A stretch of 64,000 bases of DNA from Diphasiastrum complanatum. Taxonomy: Eukaryota > Streptophyta > Lycopodiopsida > Lycopodiales > Lycopodiaceae. A model generated the notes under the pieces. It saw nothing but the letters and a program-made list of their open reading frames with translations, did not search any database and was not told the DNA's origin. The position numbers and the translations under genes are program-made. Shown piece by piece: positions 22,427 to 35,472 of this stretch. The first letter of the stretch is position 1, and each line of letters starts with the position of its first letter. The stretch covers positions 18,145,226 to 18,209,225 of the forward strand of contig CM055105.1 in NCBI GenBank assembly GCA_029204225.1, written 5' to 3'.

Positions 22427-24023
22427 AAGGCTTACAAGTTTGAAGAGGTGGTGCTTTTCATTGGAGCTTGGTGGTGATCAACTAGTATTCTCATCCAAGG
22501 AGAGGAGCAAGGTTGCAAGTTGGTGGATCTTCCCAATTTCAATTCGAATGATCCATATCTCTCTCAAATTCATAGTGGTTTATGGAGAATTGTGCTAGGA
22601 AATCAATTTTGGTTGTCTTTTTGGAGTTTTAGCATGTGTAGCTCAAAACTAGTTATGGATCTGAAATTTTCCAGCATGTTAATTCACTTTGAATTAGTTG
22701 AAATTCAGGTTGCATGTTGGATCTTCCCATGTTTTTGGATTCTAAGCTTTTTTGTGGCCAAATTTGGCTTGTTTTCCATGATTTTGGCACAAAATTGATG
22801 TAGAATTCAAAATCCAGCAAGTTCAGATCAATAGGATGGTTATAATTCTGTAAATAGGAAAAACTTGTTGCCATTAAATTCCAATATGTCATGGTGAAAA
22901 AACTTAGAAAGGGCCAAAATCCATGATTTTTGCTTGTTTTTTCATGAAATTGGATGGTAGGGGGTTGTGGAACATCAATTAAAGCTGGGAAAAGATGAAT
23001 CATAGTCTTTTGAAGCTGTCCTAGAAGTTAGAGCCAAGAATTCCAGCAATTGGGTTTGTAGGAAGTCAAAAATTAACAAAAATTGACCAATTTTGGTGAA
23101 TTTTGGGGGGTGGATTTCTCTAAATCCATAAGAGGATCATTCTGGATTTTTTACAGTATGAATTGTGTTCTTTTACCTTCTCAGTAAGCTATCAGACCTG
23201 TAAATTGATGGGTAGAGGCTTATGCTTCAATTCCATCAAGTTTGTGGCAATTTTGACTTCTAGAAATCAAGAATTCATGGTTCTCAGCCCATACTGCTTC
23301 ATAGGATCTGTATGAAGACTTCATGGAACTCTTTGAGACCATTTAAGACTGTTTGGATCATCACTTTTAGGCTTGGTTGAGTGTTTGCACGTTTTTTAGC
23401 AGATTGGGCTTGAAAGTCCTACAAGTTTTTTGGCAATTCTGATCTCACACGTGTGAATCCTAGGTGGCAGGCTGACGTGGCAAGAGTCTTGTTCACTAGG
23501 TCTCCCTCTGTACTGAGCTTTACAGCACCCAATTTGGTGTCCTGTAACTGAAGTTATGATCATCTGAAGTTTTGCAATTTTGTGAGCAAAATTGGTAGAC
23601 TTTCGGATTGTTCTGATTACATGCAAGTCAATTTCCTATTTTGTGGTACTGTGCTTGCATGGAATGCCTGCATGTTGATAGTGTTTCTGACATGCATAGG
23701 TGGTTTAGATCTGTTTTGAGTGGTTATATGCATGTACTCTGACTAATAGATACAAAACTAGGTTTTATAGTTGACAATTTCCGTTGAACTAATTTTACGT
23801 AAAATTCCGTAATTGTGAAAAATCAGTTTAATGTCGCATGTCTTGCATGCCTGATGGACATTAATGTAGTAAAGTTAAGAATCGAACAATGAATCGAATT
23901 TTCGATTTCGGTTGCTTAATAACTGTCAGTGGTTTTTTACGAGTTTCTAAAAAAACGTAAAAATTTTAATGAATTAATCTGATATTAACTAAATTTAGTA
24001 ATTTCCAAGATAGATATATCGAG
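22427..24023 (+). other. Untranslated leader of element B
   Basis: About 1.6 kb between the primer site and the gag Met, with no supported ORF. Long leaders are common in plant gypsy elements. It contains no recognisable tRNA or splice-bounded exon. Confidence 0.55.
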
Positions 24024-24656
24024 ATGGCCGAAGAAACTTCAAATCAAGCTGCGAATTCAGGTGCGCCATCTTATATGGTGATTTGTCAGCAGTTGAGTAC
24101 GGCGCTTAATGATATGAATAATCGTAATCAGATGAGAGATCAGCAAATGGAGGTTCTGTTGAATCAAGTCAAATTGATGTCTTCACCCAATCTCGATTTT
24201 CAACCGGAGGTTTATGCGCGCGAGAAGAAGGAGAAGAAACCTGAGGTCGTCGAGGACTGGCTGGCCAAATGGAGTAGTTACTTCAATCTGCACGGTATTC
24301 CTGATGAGAAGAAGATTGAAAGTGTCGTGTTGTTTTTACGCGGCAAAACGTCATCGTGGTGGCGAGATTTACCGGTGAAGCCAAGTACTTGGGATGCGTT
24401 TGCGGAATTTTTCAAGAAAGCCTTCGTAATTGTTGATGACATTGACTACTACCTGAAGTTCGTGAACTGCAGGATAGGTACAAAGTGTTGAGACTCATAT
24501 ATCCAGGAATTCATGGACCTATGGAATAGGGTTCCATCATTCTATGCGAAGTTGGCACTTTGGTAGTTTGTCCTAGGTTTGCCAACCGACTATCAGAACG
24601 AATGCAGGCAAGACGCAAATTTGAGCTCTTTTAGTGCGTTTGTTGAGCTTTAGCAA
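24024..24656 (+). pseudogene. Gag of element B, interrupted by stops
   Basis: It opens with MAEETSNQAAN and keeps an intact frame to 24491 with a capsid-type block (WLAKWSSYFNLHGIPDEKK, FLRGKTSSWWRDL). Similarity then continues past stops at about 24489, 24565 and 24651 through YIQEFMDLWNRVP and LGLPTDYQNEC. The same family occurs in reverse at 13507-14140. The zinc knuckle and everything to the integrase C-terminus are missing. Confidence 0.85.
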
Positions 24657-24662
24657 TGCATT

Positions 24663-25041
24663 GTGGAACTTTTGAATAAGTGTCTTGATAGGGCAGTCAA
24701 GTATGAAAAAGGAGACTTAGTTCTCCTAAAGTTTGAGAAGAGAAGACTCAGGAAAAAGAAGGGCAATATGAAGCTGTATCCCAAGCTAGCCCAAAAATAC
24801 TATGGACCATTCAAAATTAAAAAAATTCAATGGTCCTATACCCGAAGAAATTTCGGAAGAACTTTCTAAAGTTCAAGGAGCTGAAGAAATCCTTAAACCT
24901 GAGCAGATTCTCATGCACAAGACCATAGCTGGAAGAAAGAGATTAACAACAACGCTATACCTCCTCAAATATAGGAATTATCCGAATACGGATGCAAGAT
25001 GGATGGAAGAAAACTTCTTCCAGGAATATCCAGAGATTTGA
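24663..25041 (+). pseudogene. Integrase C-terminus and chromodomain remnant
   Basis: The 24663-24830 part reads KYEKGDLVLLKFEK and YYGPFKIKK, the typical integrase C-terminal end. After a frame change, EEILKPEQILMHK, LLKYRNYPNTDARWMEE and EYPEI form a chromodomain with its aromatic/WxxE core. This places the parent element among chromoviruses. Whether it belongs to nested element B or is the resumed 3' part of element A cannot be decided from the sequence alone. Confidence 0.8.
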
Positions 25042-25084
25042 AAACCTTATATGAAAAATGTCCGTTGAGGAGAACACGTGCCTG

Positions 25085-25262
25085 AAGAACAAGAACAAGA
25101 ACAAGAGCAAGAGCAAGAGCAAGAGCAAGAAGCTTTCTAAGCTAAAGGCTGGTAGCAAAGAAGGCTTTTGACAAGTCTATAAAGAAGGCTTATGAAAAGT
25201 CTATAAAGAAGGCTTATTTCTAAGTCTATAATGAAGGCTCAGAGGAGTCTATAAAGATCGGG
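25085..25262 (+). repeat. Short tandem repeats before the 3' LTR of element A
   Basis: A run of AAGAACAAG/CAAGAG units (25087-25132) is followed by four imperfect units of about 24 bases around GTCTATAAAGAAGGCTTAT (about 25158-25255). They lie between the chromodomain remnant and the polypurine tract. Confidence 0.75.
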
Positions 25263-25277
25263 ACTAGGCCAAGGGAG

Positions 25278-25873
25278 TGATCACCCTATTGACCTTTTCC
25301 ACAATGATTGAGGATGGGCAACCTCTAGAAAAAAAGGTGCTAATGAATTAATGATTATTATGCAAGATAAGACGGGCATATGCTTGGCTTTTTCCCTATT
25401 AAGATTGCACTTGGGGTGAATTCCCAAGTTGTGACAATGAAAATCCATATGTAAAAAGACGCCAAGTCTAAACCATGAGCCAACTACCTCACTACCTTGC
25501 CACATGGCTTCAAGGCTATTATACACCTAGAATTGGGCGCCCTCCTACACTCTTACTTCACCTTCTAAATCATCCTCACAACTCTTACAAACTTATACAC
25601 CTCACCCATCCACTCCACTTCATCTTTAGTTCATTTGGAGTCTTCCCCACACCTCATACACTTGTACTTGACACCTCACTCACTTTGGAATGTTTTCCCA
25701 CTCTCTATATAAGGAGAAAATCGCACCCCCTACCAAGGCTATTCCATCATTATGCTTTCTAGTTCTTCCTCTTTGTTTGTTTTTGTGTGTAGGTGCTTTG
25801 GAGATGGAGCTTGAAGCTTTGGCTCAAAGAAATTGTGCCAAATTTGGATTGGGAGGCTCTGGAACTCAAAACA

Positions 25874-25936
<63 letters not shown>

Positions 25937-26552
25937 TTTTCACTATCCATTTCACCATATCTCTTGTGCTACATCTCCATTTTTGAAGTATCTACACCAT
26001 AAACTAAACTTGCTCATTCCAGCAACTAATTTATTTTAAAACAAAGCTCTTTTTCCCCCATATTGGGCCTTCCATAGATCAAGAACTCTCCCTAATGATC
26101 CTATGATCCTAATCCTTGATTTCTACTACCCAACACGTCAAAATTGGATGCATGCATGAGTTTCTAGAATTCTTCATCCTTGCATGTTGAAAGAGTTAAA
26201 GTCTTATGAGAAAAACCCCATGCATTTGATAAACTAGAAATGGAAACAAGTCCACTGAAAGGAACCAAGTTTATGTTCCTCTTTTATGACCTTTTGAGAA
26301 TCCAATGTATATGTAATTGGCAAAGGCCAATTGGTTTTGCATAATAAAGTAATATCCTTCCCGGGGGGGGGGGTCCTCATCTTGACCCCTCAATGGTTTT
26401 GCTGCATGTGAATATTTATTGTGCATGAATTCTTGTGATTCATTGTGTTTCAAGTCTTAATTTGATTTCATTCAAGACTTGTTCTATATGAAAGTAAAGT
26501 CAATAAGTTTATGGGTCTAAAGATTGTAGGAAACCTTCCCTTGAGGTTCACA
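25278..26552 (+). mobile_element. Gypsy element A, 3' LTR
   Basis: A polypurine tract (AAGGGAG, 25271-25277) precedes TGATCACC at 25278. The LTR runs to TTCACA at 26552, where similarity to the 5' copy stops, about 1275 bases. It carries a TATA-like CTCTATATAAGGAG near 25705 as a probable U3 promoter and a (TC)n tract at 25881-25933. Compared with the 5' copy it differs by small indels, including loss of about 60 bases after GCATGCATGA. Confidence 0.8.
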
Positions 26553-28175
26553 AATTGCTTGTGTGTTCCATTAACAACAAGGGCACTTCCATGTCAAATC
26601 AGGTCTCATCAATACCAACAAGGCCAAACCCAAGAAATTAAAGCCCAAAACATTCAGCAAATAGTCAAATTCAAGTGTCAGTGATATCGAAGCATGCTCT
26701 AAACGCAGAACTATGTAATGCATTATGATAAGGAATTTTCTAAACGTTATCTAGTCTATCAATTTGAAGATGTTTCAAGCTTGCTTAAAGCGAGGTAATA
26801 TGGTCTATCAATTGCAAGATAATTGAAGAAAGTTGACAAACTCATCGATTTTGTATTGCTAATTGGGAGACGACACACTAGATCAAGAAGTATCACCTGC
26901 ACTATTCAACAAACTACAAGAACCATCAAATGGACCCTTTGAGTCCAGAAAGGCACCATACAATCAACTGCAAGATTCACCTCATGTGTTGTCTCCTGGA
27001 TATTATGTGCAAGAAATAAAACGTGGCAAGTGATACTTATGCCTACAAATCTTTCATACATCAACAACAACCACCAAGATATTATTGACAAGAAGACAAT
27101 TTTCACTTTACAAAAAAAAAACAATTTTTGTAATTTTTGTAAAACAATTTTTAAAAAACAATTTTTGTTTTTTTGTAATTTGTAAAAAACAATTTTTAAC
27201 CAAAACCAATTCTTTAATGCAATCAGTTTTACTTTCTTTATAACTGTGATGCAAATAGAGTTCACTTGCTTTGTTTAGCTTTAAATCTTTGTTATATTTT
27301 GATTACCTTCTAGTGGTTTAATGCTCTTTTTAGGCCCTTTTTTTTTTAAATCACCTCCATTGTAAATAACATTCTTTTGCACATCAGGTTTCACTTCCTT
27401 AGGAGAAAATGATGCAATGTGAGCTTGCAAAATAGCTACAAGATGCTCCATAATCATGTACAATAGCTCCCATGTCCTCAATATTTGAACTTCTTCTAGC
27501 ATTAGTATTAGGAGCCATGGGAGGAAAAATGTCTAAACTGGATAGGATAGTGGTGAAAATCTCTCACTAACAGTCTATGTGATCATTATCTATTGTCCCT
27601 CCAAGAAAAACAAAATAGGTAGAGCTCTGGACAACCAAAACCACACTAGATCAACTTAGGAAGTAAAAGAATTGTATCAACAACACCTAAGAATCAATGG
27701 AAGTAGCCAGAAAATGGATAGGTCACGGCTAATAAAGAAATGAAAGAGATTACTAAAAATGGTAGCCTCCATTAATGATCCACTTAGTAGTCAAATTAAT
27801 ACTATTTGTAGGCCGAAAATTTCCTCCTTGAAGTGCAACATGGTCTAATTAAGAGATAAATGGAAGATGAAGAATTGCAAAACTTGCTGAGAAAAACATA
27901 TAGTAGAAAGTTGTCCCCAAAAACTAGATCGATGATTAGGAGGCCTTGCTCCAAAAATGTTAGGCACTTAAAAGTCCTGCCACCCATGGATCAAATACAA
28001 ATCCATGTTAAGTGCTAAAAAAATAGCCTCTTTCAGATCACCCATTGCACATAGGTCTCCAAAAAGGTATGGGCTTGAAATTGCAGCCTCCCATAGATCA
28101 ATCACTAAAAGATAGCTCTAAGAAAAAAAAAGCAGCATTGAAAAGTCCAGCCTCCACAAGGAAAGTAGTAAGTCT
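26553..28175. other. AT-rich intergenic DNA with a gag start remnant
   Basis: Most of this stretch holds nothing recognisable. 27110-27200 is a low-complexity ACAATTTTT run. On the minus strand near 27522-27281 a frame starting MAPNTNARRSS, frameshifted into MEHLVAILQAHIASF, resembles the beginning of a gypsy gag. That is weak evidence for another degraded element. Confidence 0.4.
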
Positions 28176-28180
28176 CCTAC

Positions 28181-28623
28181 AGTTATGGACTTGGATCATT
28201 ACATTCGCCGCGTCCATTTACATTTACATTTACTTTACTTTATGCATAAGCAGGCCTTGGGCCCTTTTTTATTCATTAGTGACACTTAGACTATATGGTT
28301 GGCCTTTGGCCTTATTATTCATTATTAGGCCATTTGGACATATTACTGGAGAGTGGGGGCCTTCTTGGAGGGCGCACTATTTTCCCTCCCAGTTGGGCCC
28401 TAGCCACCGGAAGCTTCCTTTTAGGGCTTCCTCTTGGCTATAAGTAGGGAAACTGTGTCATTTGTTCTGATGATATTGATCTCTCTCTTTAGTCTCCTTA
28501 ATCTCTCTCTTTCCTGCTTTCTAGGGCTAAGTCTTGCTTATGTGCTGCTTTCATAGCTTAAGTCTTGCTTATGTGATGCTTTCATAGCTTAGCTCTAGAT
28601 CAACTGTGGCTATATTCGTAACT
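28181..28623 (+). mobile_element. Chromovirus C, 5' LTR
   Basis: 443 bases, preceded by target-site duplication CCTAC (28176-28180) and followed directly by the primer-binding site. It starts AGTTATGG and ends CGTAACT, so the termini are inverted AGTTA/TAACT rather than TG/CA. TATAAG near 28439 with AGGGAAACTG downstream is a plausible TATA region. Confidence 0.93.
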
Positions 28624-28635
28624 TGGTATCAGAGC
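28624..28635 (+). promoter_or_regulatory. Primer-binding site of chromovirus C
   Basis: TGGTATCAGAGC abuts the 5' LTR with no spacer, complementary to initiator tRNA-Met. Confidence 0.92.
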
Positions 28636-29310
28636 ACTTTCCTGATTGCTGATTTCAGATCTGATTTTCTGTTTGGGTGCCCATTTTCCTTGCTGATTTT
28701 TCTCTCTTTGTTGAGGGCTTTTGTCTCTTTGCTTCAGCAACATTCAGCACAGTTTGGAGGACCAGCTCCCATCAACGCATTTTCCTTGGTGGAGCTTTAG
28801 CAGATAGTTAGCGGAAGTACTTCCGCTAAATTTGGCGGCCGGAAAAAAAAAAAATTGGCAGTTATTTCAGGCGCCCAAGTTCCAACCCTCCATCACCCAT
28901 TTCCAGTTTGTTTGCAGGCTCTCCAGCGCCCAATTCCCTCATCTCTTTCGTCCGTTCCTCCTTCCATTTTCAGCCCTCTCTTCACTTTTGTGTGCAGGCT
29001 GTCCAGCCGCTTCATACCTATCACTTTCGTCCGTTTTTGTCTCTGTTTGCAGCCATTTTTCACACCTTGTTTGCAGGCTGTCCATCGCCCATCCTCAACC
29101 AAATTTCACATAATTCCGACTCCGTTTGATATTCCAATTTGTCACTTGCCTCCTGGTTGTCTAGCGCATTTTTACAGCCTTCATTTTCACTTTTTTCATT
29201 TGCTGATTGCTGTCCTTTCTTAGTTGTGATAATAGTGGTTTCAATAGACTAATTTGGGGTGACGACAAGAGTCCTCTCTCAAGTTTTCGTCTATTCCTTC
29301 CACTATCATT

Positions 29311-32300
29311 ATGGCACATTCACCTACCTCGAGTGAGACTACTCAGAAAACCTTATCCGATCAGTTTCGTCGCATGGATTAAACCCTTTCTGGCCTCGTT
29401 CTTCGTTTCGATACCGTTATGACCGGCTTTGCTACTATGCAGTCACAGATTGATTCTTTACAGCCTCATGGTCCTGGTAAAGCTCTTGTTTTTCCTTCAT
29501 TTGGGACTCCCCCTCCATTTGGATTTCCATCTTCCTCTGCTAGTCAGCCTGGAGGTGGACCGTTCCTTCCACCTAACCCACCTCCTGGTTTCTTTTCACG
29601 TCCCCCACTTCCTGAGCCACACTTTGCTCGAGACTTTTGTGATAGGGTACAGCTTGCTACCTATTCCGGTTCCTCTGACGGGAACTTATTAGAGAATTGG
29701 TTTGCTAAGCTTGACACATATTTTCAAATCTACCCTAAGACTGATCCTCAGAAGATCCAGTTGGCTGCTTTACATTTAGATGGACGCGCTGCCACGTGGT
29801 GGCGAGTTTATAGAGCTGATCCTGATCGGAAAGGGCTCCATTTATGGCATACTTTTTGCCGTGACCTCCGTCATGCTATGATTGATCCTCAGTGGCTCTA
29901 CCGCCAACGTGATACATTCCGTAGTCTCACTCAGACCAGTGATCTTGCTTCTTATACAGATCAATTTATGGAGCTTTCTTATCTTTTCACAGATCTACAG
30001 CCCACTGAGCTTATTTCTCGTTACATTGCTGGGCTTCGTGGTGCTTTACGTTATGATGTTTCTTCCTTCCGTCCTCCCACACTTGTTGAGGCGATGTCTC
30101 TTGCCAGTACTTTACAGCATAAGTACTCTGACACCCTTCCTTCCCGCTTCTCTCGACCCCGTCCTTCTGCTTCATCTTTTCCCGCTACGTCCACCCCTAC
30201 ACCTGCCCCTTCTGTTCCAGCTCTCTCCATTGTCCCTTCGTCTCCTCGTTCTCCGACTCCTCGACCTGCTTTTGTTCGACGTTACACGTCTGCAGAGTTC
30301 GTTGACCTTCAGCAGAAGCATCTTTGCTTTCGTTGTAAGAATCCTGATCATTTTGCCCGTGATTGCCGTCAGCCTCTCCCTACAACTACTACTATTTTTC
30401 ACCATGAGGGCACTACTCCAGATGATTCCGATATCTACATTCATATTTCTGATGAGCCTGACCTATCCTCTGAGTCTTCCACTGATTTACTTCCTGCTAC
30501 TTGCCATACTCAGCTTGCCTATGCTACTTGGACAGAGCATCCTGGTCCTCGCTCCATTCGGTTACGTGTACGTATTACAGGTCATGAGTATATTGCTTTA
30601 GTTGATACTGGCAGCACTCATTCTTTTATTAGCAGTTATATCACTAGTCGGATCCGTGCTTCACCTGTTCCTGCGTCACAGCCTCTCACAGTTGAGGTTG
30701 CCAGTTCCCATTCTTTTCCTAGTTCTCAGATGTTTCAGCGTTTACCATACCGCATTGGAGATTTTTTTGGACAGGCAGATCTTTACATTATTCCTATGGA
30801 GCGTTATGATCTTATCCTTGGTGCTGATTGGTTTGCATCTCTTGGAGCCGTTACACTGGACTTGACACAGCAGACATTGACATTTGTACATGATGCAGTT
30901 ACACACTCACTTGTTGGCATTGATTCTCAGGGAGACTTCCAGTTGATTACTGGGAAGCAGTTTATTCGCAGCCTGCCGAAGGCTCATTGTGCAGCCTTAT
31001 TATGTGTTCAGCGGGCAATACCAGTTCCTCCAATTTCTACTCCAGCAGCTGTTCCTCAAGTGATCTCTGACTTGTTACATCAGTATGCTTTTGTCTTTTC
31101 AGAACCTACGACGCTACCACCATTACGTGACGTGAACCATCATATTGACTTGCGTCCTGGTTCTGCTCCTCCTTCCCGTCCCCCTTATCATATGTCTCGA
31201 TCTGAGCGTGATGAGCTTGAGCTCCATATTACTGCCTTGTTAGATCAGGGTCTCATTGTAGATGGTACCAAACGCCTTTGTATTGATTATCGTGCCTTAA
31301 ATAAGTTGACTATTCGTAATCAATACCCTATTCCACACATGGATGGCCTCTTTGACCAGCTCAGTACCTCTAAAATCTTTTCCAAGATAGACCTTCGTTC
31401 TGGATATTACCAAATCAGGATGCACCCTTCTGACGAACATAAGACTGCTTTTCGTACTCATCTTGGTTTATATGAATTTCGTGTGCTTCCTTTTGGTGTT
31501 ACTAATGGCCCTCCTACGTTCCAGAATGTGATGAATAATGTCATGCATCCGCTTCTTGGTTATTGTGCCTTGGTTTATTTTGATGATATTCTTATTTTTA
31601 GTCAGTCTCTTGCTGAGCATGTTTCCCATCTTTCCTCTGTATTTCAGTTACTTGTACATCACCAGTTATTTGCTAAGTTGTCTAAATGTTCTTTTGTTGT
31701 TTCTGAGATCGAGTTTCTTGGTTTTCTTGTTTGTAATGGACACATCAGGCCATCCAGCATTGGCCTATACCAACAAATATTCATCATGTTCGTATGTTCC
31801 TTGGGTTAGCCACTCACCTTTGTCGTCCAGTTTCTCATTTTGCCACTATTGCAGCTCCTCTTCATGCACTTTTGAAGAAGTCTAGTACTTTTCTTTGGAC
31901 TTCTGATTGTCAGTCAGCGTTTGATACTCTTCGTCGTGCTGTTGTTGATGCTACCGTTATGTGTTTACCACAGTTTGATCAGAAGTTTCTTGTTGAGACT
32001 GATGCTAGTAATGTTGGTTTGGGTGGTTTGCTTCGCCAGTCACAATGTATTATTGCTTATGAGTCGCGTCGTCTTCGCTCTTATGAGCAACGTTATTCTG
32101 TGCATGAGAAAGAGCTTCTTGCTATTCTTTATGCTCTTAAGAAGTGGCATCATTATCTGTATCAAGTTCCATTTGACATTATTACTAATCACCAGTCTTT
32201 ATGTTATCTGTTTTCTCAACGTGACCTTAGTGATCGTCAATTTCGTTGGTTGCAGTTTTTACAGTCTTTTAATTTTTCCATATTGTATCGTCCTGGTCGT

Positions 32301-33865
32301 GCTAACACTGCTGCTGATGCATTATCTCGTCTTCCAGCTTTGTTGCATACACTCGTTTCTTCTATTCCTCCATGGTTTGATGATCTACCTGCAGCATACC
32401 TTACATGTTCTGATTTTCGTTATGTTTTTAGTTCTGCCCCACCTGTTTCGTCCCGTCCTAATCAGGTTTACTCCATTGTTGACAACCGTCTTTATCGTTA
32501 TGATTCTCTTTGTATTCCTAGTCCCTTGGGTATTCGTTCCCAATTGTTGTTGGATGCTCAATCCTCTCCTGTTGGGGGTCACTTTGGTTTTCAGAAGTCT
32601 TATGCTCGTCTCAAAGACCATTTCTATTGGCCCTCTCTTCGATCTGAGCTTGCTGTACTTATTCGTACCTGCCCTTTTTGTCTTCGTAATAAGTACTCCC
32701 ATGCTAAATCTGCTGGTTTGCTCCAGAGTTGGCCTATTCCTCATCGCCAGTGGACTGATATATCTATGGACTTTATCCTTGGCCTTCCCCATACCCAGCG
32801 TGGTCACGATTCATGTATGGTGGTAGTTGACAGGTTCTCGAAACAGGCACATTTTATACCAGTTCGCAGTACTATCACAGCAGAGCAGTGTGCACGTTTG
32901 TTCCTATCACAGATTTTCCACCTGCATGGCTTTCCTCGTACTATCCTTTCTGATCGGGATAGTAAGTTTACATCTATATTCTGGACAGAGCTTATGCGTA
33001 TATTAGATGTAGAGCTTTTTATTCTGCTTATCATTCTACTTCCCATGGGCAGTCTGAGGTCCTTAACAGGATCCTTGAGGATTATTTACGCCATTTTGTT
33101 ACTCCTTCAGGGAAGAATTGGGATCAGCATTTACGTTTAGCAGAGTATAGCTATAATAGCTCTGTTAGTACCAGCACAGGTGTCTCACCATTTTTATTAT
33201 CTCATGGCTATGCACCTCTTTTACCTGGCATTCCTCTCGCTCCTGCGGATACACCTGTCACACTTGCATCTTTTCTATCAGGTGCTCGAGAGCTTATTAC
33301 CCAGGCCAGTTCTCATTTACAGCATGTTCAGCAGCGTTATCAGACCTCAGTTGATCGTCACCGCCGCCATGTTGAGTTTCAGCTTGGAGATATGGTTTAT
33401 CTACGCCTACGGTTTGCACGTCATCATTTTGTCTAGGGCCATGCTTCTACTGAGAAGCTTGCACCACGTTATTATGGGCCTTATCGCATTTTGGAGGTTC
33501 TTAGTCCAGTTACATATCGCTTACAGCTTTTTGCTTCCACACGCGCTTGTGATGTTTTCCATGTCAGTTTATTACGTGCTGACGCTCCTTGTCATGCTGA
33601 GTTTCCTACTGCTCCAGAGTTATTTCCATTTTTACCTGCTGCTATATTACAGGTTCGTCTATACCATAGACGACGACGCCGGCAGATTCAGTTTTTGGTC
33701 CAGTGGGATGGTCGTCCTATTGAGGAGGCCACATGGGAGCCTATTGATGTCTTTTATCATACACCATCACTTGCGGATCAGGCTCGTGCTCTTGCTGCAC
33801 TTGTTGATTCCTCTACATCAGATGTTGTTCTAGATGTTGATGCACAAGGGCTTGCTGCTACTTGA
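29311..33865 (+). pseudogene. Chromovirus C Gag-Pol, nearly complete with several breaks
   Basis: The start is MAHSPTSSETT at 29311. Domains in order: proline-rich gag N-terminus, capsid (ENWFAKLDTYFQIYP, WWRVYRADP), zinc knuckle CFRCKNPDHFARDC near 30325, protease LVDTGSTHSFI near 30600, RT with [20 protein letters not shown] and catalytic VYFDDILIF near 31575, RNase H (VETDASNVGLGG), integrase zinc domain and core (TDISMDFI, LSDRDSKF, GQSEVLNR), and a C-terminal chromodomain (FLVQWDGRPIEEATWE). Breaks: stop in gag at about 29377, in-frame loss of about 17 residues of RT near 31260, frameshift near 31760, frameshift near 33020 and stop near 33435. Few defects and near-identical LTRs indicate recent insertion. 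Leucine-rich ORFs in other frames are shadows. Confidence 0.95.
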
Positions 33866-33912
33866 TCCAGTTTCTTTTCGGCAATTGGGTCTTTTTCTTT
33901 CGTGCCAGGGAG

Positions 33913-34338
33913 AGTTATGGACTTGGCTCATTACATTCGCCGCGTCCATTTACATTTACATTTACTTTACTTTATGCATAAACAGGCCTTGGGCCCTTTT
34001 TTATTCATTAGTGACACTTAGACTAGATGGTTGGCCTTCGGCCTTCTTATTCATTATTAGGCCATTTGGACATATTACTGGAGAGTGGGGGCCTTTTTGG
34101 AGGGCGCACTATTTTCCCTCCCAGTTGGGCCCTAGCCACCGGAAGCTTCCTTTTAGGGCTTCCTCTTGGCTATAAGTAGGGAAACTGTGTCATTTGTTAT
34201 TCAGCTGATGATATTGATCTCTCTCTTTCCTACTTTCTAGGGCTAAGTCTTGCTTATGTGCTGCTTTCTAGCTTAAGTCTTGCTTATGTGACGCTTTCAT
34301 CGCTTAGCTCTAGATCAGCTGTGGCTCTATTCGTAACT
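33913..34338 (+). mobile_element. Chromovirus C, 3' LTR
   Basis: 426 bases, the same AGTTATGG...GTAACT boundaries as the 5' LTR with a few substitutions and about 17 bases of indels. It is followed by CCTAC (34339-34343), matching the duplication before the 5' LTR. AGGGAGAG just before 33913 is a possible polypurine tract. Confidence 0.93.
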
Positions 34339-34343
34339 CCTAC

Positions 34344-35460
34344 AAAGAACTCTTGAGAGCAATCCAAACCATAAGGTAACTATGCTTCCCACTTACACTC
34401 CCTTGACAATAGGGCTAAAACCCTATAGAGGAAAATGAAGAGAACATGTCGCATAAGCAGCCCTATCAAAAAATAGTGTACCCCTCCAACAAAGGCCCAA
34501 CACCTTGTAAATAAGATAACCATTACCTTGTGAATTACAATAATCATTCATCCTACCAAGTAGAATGAGACATGAACCCATATTGTTAAACAAGCCCTAA
34601 AAGTATGGTATGTTTATAATTTGATATGAAATATGTAGGCTCTTATTGTGATAGATTTCATATCAACTTGAGTTATCTTAAAAATTATGTACTTCTTGTA
34701 TAAAAAATGACTTGTCTTCTCAAAAATAACTTAGCTTGAGACATACTTCGAAGTTCCAACAGCTTCGTTACCTCCCTCCTCCATACAAAGATGACCACAT
34801 AATACACTTTATCTTTCATATGAATTCCATCATGTGCACTAAATTCTTGCCACTAAGTATACCTAGCAATTTAGCACCGATTTATCTTCAAAAAAGTTGA
34901 AGCTCCCAACAAGCAAGCTTTTTTGTAGCGTTCCTTCATTGTTATAATAAACGCTCCATATCCATGTTACTTCACTATTTTGCATTCTGATCTTACGGAT
35001 TGAGCTCATAAAGTGAACTCTATGCTTCCGATATATACTGTCTTTAAAGCCTCAAAGACTATATCTGGATGCCTATGACACAAGAAGCAATCTTATACAT
35101 AACGTAAATACTGAATTAACTAAAACATACTCTGCATCTCAAAGTGCTAATCTCTCCCCCTCTGTCTCTCCCTTTCTGTACGTCCGTCCTCTCAAGAAAT
35201 ACGAGCTATTGGAGTCAGGATGTCGATTTTGAAACTGAAATTAGAAAGCAGTTATATGCTACCGAGCTTTTAACGCAAATTACTTCTGACACTGCGCAAA
35301 AGACTCATTTCGATATGAGCAGTAATCGAGAAAATTGTAGCAAAGTGTTAAGTGTCTCATGCAATGACTGCTTGCGTAGCTATGATCACGGGTTGGAAAA
35401 GTGATCTAAAATCAACAAAATCACAGAGTAGCTTCATGATTGATTCATCATACACAAAAA
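34344..35460. other. Intergenic DNA
   Basis: No gene, repeat family or RNA gene recognised in 1.1 kb. Short open frames (for example 35144-35404, plus) lack motifs. Confidence 0.55.
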
Positions 35461-35472
35461 AAAGATTGAAAA

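Noticed and set aside
27000-27265. 119-codon minus-strand ORF
   Set aside because: Half of it translates a low-complexity ACAATTTTT run, and the rest has no recognisable family.
29882-33833. Very leucine-rich ORFs of 90-300 codons in alternative frames of the chromovirus
   Set aside because: They overlap the true Gag-Pol frame. The T-rich codon use of that frame generates them.
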